A DNA stretch of 64,000 bases from the NCBI RefSeq assembly GCF_001577265.1, contig NZ_CP014517.1:124001-188000 (forward strand). Reading direction: 5' to 3'. The stretch is from Variovorax sp. PAMC 28711 (GTDB lineage Bacteria > Pseudomonadota > Gammaproteobacteria > Burkholderiales > Burkholderiaceae_C). Positions 61,983 through 64,000 of the stretch are shown piece by piece (within the stretch, counting starts at the first letter, position 1; each line of letters begins with the position of its first letter). The notes below the pieces were generated by a model that saw only the letters and a list, made by a program, of their open reading frames with translations, did no database searches and was not told the origin of the DNA. Both the position numbers and the translations under genes were made by a program.

Positions 61983-64000
61983 GTGAACTCCAGAATGATC
62001 TGGTCGACCGCGAGCGACTCGCCCTTGTTCGCCGAGATCTTGCCGACCACGCCGTCCTGCGAGGCAAACAGCACGTTCTCCATTTTCATGGCCTCGATCA
62101 CCGCGAGCTTCTCGCCGGCGCGAACTTGCTGACCCGGTTGCACGGACACTTCGGCGAGCAGGCCCGGCATCGGCGAAATCAGGAACTTGCTCAAATCCGG
62201 CGCCGCCTTGTAGGGCATCAATTCCAGGAGACGTGCGCCGAGCGGTGACAACACCATGGCCTCGATCTGCGTGCCGTCGTGCGACACGCGCAACGCCAAT
62301 GGATTCTTGCCCGCACCCCGCTCGACCTGCGCCACGAACGGTTTGTCGTTTGTGGTGCCTTCCACGCGAATGCTGCCGAGCGCACCGTTGCTGTCGATCT
62401 TGTAGCTGCGATCACCCACCGCGACGGCACTGGCGCCATTGCGCCCCTGGAAGTCGGTGACCGACACCGGGTGGTGCACATGCTTGCCTTCCGGCCCCAG
62501 TTCGACCACCACGAACTGCTCGCCGACCTTGACGCCGTGCCCTTCGAGTTGACCGCTGATGCCCGACGCCCGCGCGCGGTAGCGGCGGTGCACATAGGCG
62601 GCCAGCGCGATCAGAAACTCAGGGTCGCTGTGCGGTACGTCTTCGGCAAGGAAACCCTGGCCGTAGTGCTCGGCGATGAAGCCGGTGTTGAAGTCGCCCG
62701 AGACGAACTTCGGGTGCGCCAGCAGCGCCGCCTGGAACGGGATGTTGCTGCTGATGCCGCGAATCACGAAGCCGTTGAGCGCCTCGCGCATCTTCGCGAT
62801 CGCGTGGTTGCGGTCCTTGCCGTGCACGATGAGCTTGGCGATCATCGAGTCGTAGAACATCGGGATCTCGCCGCCGTCGTACACGCCGGTGTCGACGCGC
62901 ACACCGTACAGGTGGTCGGTGTCGGCCGAGAACATCGTCTCGGTCGGCGGCTGGAACTTGACCAGTCGACCGGTCGACGGCAAGAAGTTGCGGAACGGGT
63001 CTTCGGCGTTGATGCGGCACTCGATGGCCCAGCCTTCCCGTTTTACGTCGGCTTGCTTGAGCGGCAGCGGCTCCCCAGCGGCGACGCGGATCATCAGCTC
63101 GACCAGATCGAGTCCGGTGATGCACTCCGTGACCGGGTGCTCCACCTGCAGCCGCGTGTTCATCTCGAGGAAGTAGAAGCTCTGGTCCTTGCCGACCACG
63201 AACTCGACCGTGCCCGCGCTCTGGTACTTCACGGCCTTGGCGAGCTGCACCGCCTGTTCGCCCATCGCCTTGCGCGTGGCGTCGGTGATGAATGGCGACG
63301 GCGCTTCTTCGATGACCTTCTGGTGCCGCCGTTGGATCGAGCACTCGCGCTCGTTCAGGTAGATCACGTTGCCCTGCGAATCGCCCAGCACCTGGATCTC
63401 GATGTGGCGCGGCTCGACCACGAACTTCTCGATGAAGACGCGGTCGTCTGCGAAGGAGTTGCGCGCCTCGTTGCGGCAGGCGGTGAAACCCTCGAAGGCC
63501 TCCTTGTCGTCGTGCGCCACGCGCAGGCCCTTGCCGCCGCCACCGGCCGAGGCCTTGATCATCACGGGGTAGCCGATGTCCTTGGCGATCTCGACGGCAC
63601 GCTCGGCAGTTTCGATGGCTTCGTTCCAGCCCGGGATCGTGTTGACCTTCGCCTCGTTCGCGAGCTTCTTGGAAGCGATCTTGTCGCCCATCGCCGCGAT
63701 CGAATGGTGCTTGGGACCGATGAAGACGATGCCCTCTTCTTCGACCTTGCGCGCGAAGGCTTCGTTCTCCGACAGGAAGCCGTAGCCCGGGTGCACCGCC
63801 TCGGCGCCTGTCTTCTTGCACGCCGCGATGATGCGATCGGCCTGCAGGTACGACTCGCGCGACGGCGCCGCACCGATGTGTACCGCCTCGTCGGCCAGCT
63901 CGACATGGCGCGACTCCTTGTCGGCGTCAGAATAGACGGCGACCGTGAGGATGCCCATCTTCTTCGCGGTCTTGATGACGCGGCAGGCGATTTCGCCGCG
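61979..64000 (-). CDS. pccA: Propionyl-/acyl-CoA carboxylase biotin-containing alpha subunit (cut by window edge)
   Basis: The frame enters from the right edge in the biotin carboxylase N-terminus ([16 protein letters not shown]), so only about ten residues are missing; about 673 are visible. Biotin carboxylase domain: [18 protein letters not shown]-grasp [31 protein letters not shown] linker domain follows, then the biotinyl domain with EAMKMEN near the C-terminus. The length and the BT domain fit the propionyl-CoA carboxylase alpha subunit, which feeds the methylmalonyl-CoA pathway, rather than AccC; 3-methylcrotonyl-CoA carboxylase is the main alternative. The first ATG fully inside the window is at 63958, but translation clearly begins further upstream. 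Confidence 0.92.
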   Translation of the reverse strand, partial: RGEIACRVIKTAKKMGILTVAVYSDADKESRHVELADEAVHIGAAPSRESYLQADRIIAACKKTGAEAVHPGYGFLSENEAFARKVEEEGIVFIGPKHHSIAAMGDKIASKKLANEAKVNTIPGWNEAIETAERAVEIAKDIGYPVMIKASAGGGGKGLRVAHDDKEAFEGFTACRNEARNSFADDRVFIEKFVVEPRHIEIQVLGDSQGNVIYLNERECSIQRRHQKVIEEAPSPFITDATRKAMGEQAVQLAKAVKYQSAGTVEFVVGKDQSFYFLEMNTRLQVEHPVTECITGLDLVELMIRVAAGEPLPLKQADVKREGWAIECRINAEDPFRNFLPSTGRLVKFQPPTETMFSADTDHLYGVRVDTGVYDGGEIPMFYDSMIAKLIVHGKDRNHAIAKMREALNGFVIRGISSNIPFQAALLAHPKFVSGDFNTGFIAEHYGQGFLAEDVPHSDPEFLIALAAYVHRRYRARASGISGQLEGHGVKVGEQFVVVELGPEGKHVHHPVSVTDFQGRNGASAVAVGDRSYKIDSNGALGSIRVEGTTNDKPFVAQVERGAGKNPLALRVSHDGTQIEAMVLSPLGARLLELMPYKAAPDLSKFLISPMPGLLAEVSVQPGQQVRAGEKLAVIEAMKMENVLFASQDGVVGKISANKGESLAVDQIILEFT

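Overview
The window is GC-rich, densely coded chromosomal DNA. Gene content and order point to a beta-proteobacterium of the order Burkholderiales, most likely Comamonadaceae (Variovorax/Acidovorax-like). Pointers are the ndk-rlmN-pilF-rodZ-ispG-hisS run, sucA-odhB-lpd followed by zapE, a homodimeric PDH E1 (aceE) with an E3 that carries its own lipoyl domain, a PhaZ-type PHB depolymerase, and RsxB next to phaZ. The family assignment is inference from gene content; no 16S is present. There is no prophage, insertion sequence, CRISPR array or plasmid function, and no gene-free stretch longer than about 290 bases. The RNA content seen is one tRNA-Val.

Layout. 1-7843 (minus): scpB, rluB, ndk, rlmN, pilW/pilF, rodZ-like, ispG, hisS (cut by the left edge). 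7971-12917: rluD and bamD diverge from a 14-base gap, then a DinG-type helicase, a DUF465 protein and a divergent PP2C phosphatase. 12945-20311 (minus): the 2-oxoglutarate dehydrogenase operon sucA-odhB-lpd, followed by zapE and a small secreted coiled-coil protein. 20602-28421: accessory metabolism, namely a membrane protein, prpE, an isochorismatase-like hydrolase, an HpaB/AbfD-superfamily protein, an alpha/beta hydrolase, a PQQ-type sugar dehydrogenase and an NlpC/P60 peptidase. 28486-36290 (minus): the pyruvate dehydrogenase operon aceE-aceF-[proteasome-like gene]-lpdA-rlmI-like. 36509-45158: a PAS histidine kinase/FixJ-type regulator pair divergent from aceE, then folD, an M3 peptidase, a DUF4124-glutaredoxin protein, rpiA and pyrD. 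45169-49765: YqjE-like and DUF883 membrane proteins, an L-2-hydroxyglutarate oxidase, tRNA-Val, a DnaQ-like exonuclease and an orphan ABC binding protein. 49784-57553 (minus): the complete ISC iron-sulphur operon iscR-iscS-iscU-iscA-hscB-hscA-fdx with an IscR-type operator, preceded by uvrB. 57660-64000: an aromatic/aspartate aminotransferase, a decayed YitT gene, phaZ, rsxB, a VOC protein and pccA (cut by the right edge).

Main observations. (1) A 196-residue Ntn-hydrolase with Thr1/Asp17/Lys, resembling the poorly characterised beta-proteobacterial proteasome homologue (BPH), is embedded in the PDH operon between E2 and E3, with 4-base start/stop overlaps on both sides. (2) Five conserved genes carry single-base indels, mostly one base missing from a G or C run (rluB, dinG, the histidine kinase, DUF4124-glutaredoxin, and a compensated pair in sucA). 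The pattern looks like residual sequencing error, so those products should be read in corrected frame. (3) Further points are a YitT remnant, a widespread short palindromic repeat captured inside the coding sequence of the VOC gene, a PHB depolymerase with a histone-H1-like basic tail, and an AbfD-like protein lacking two of the four Fe-S ligands.
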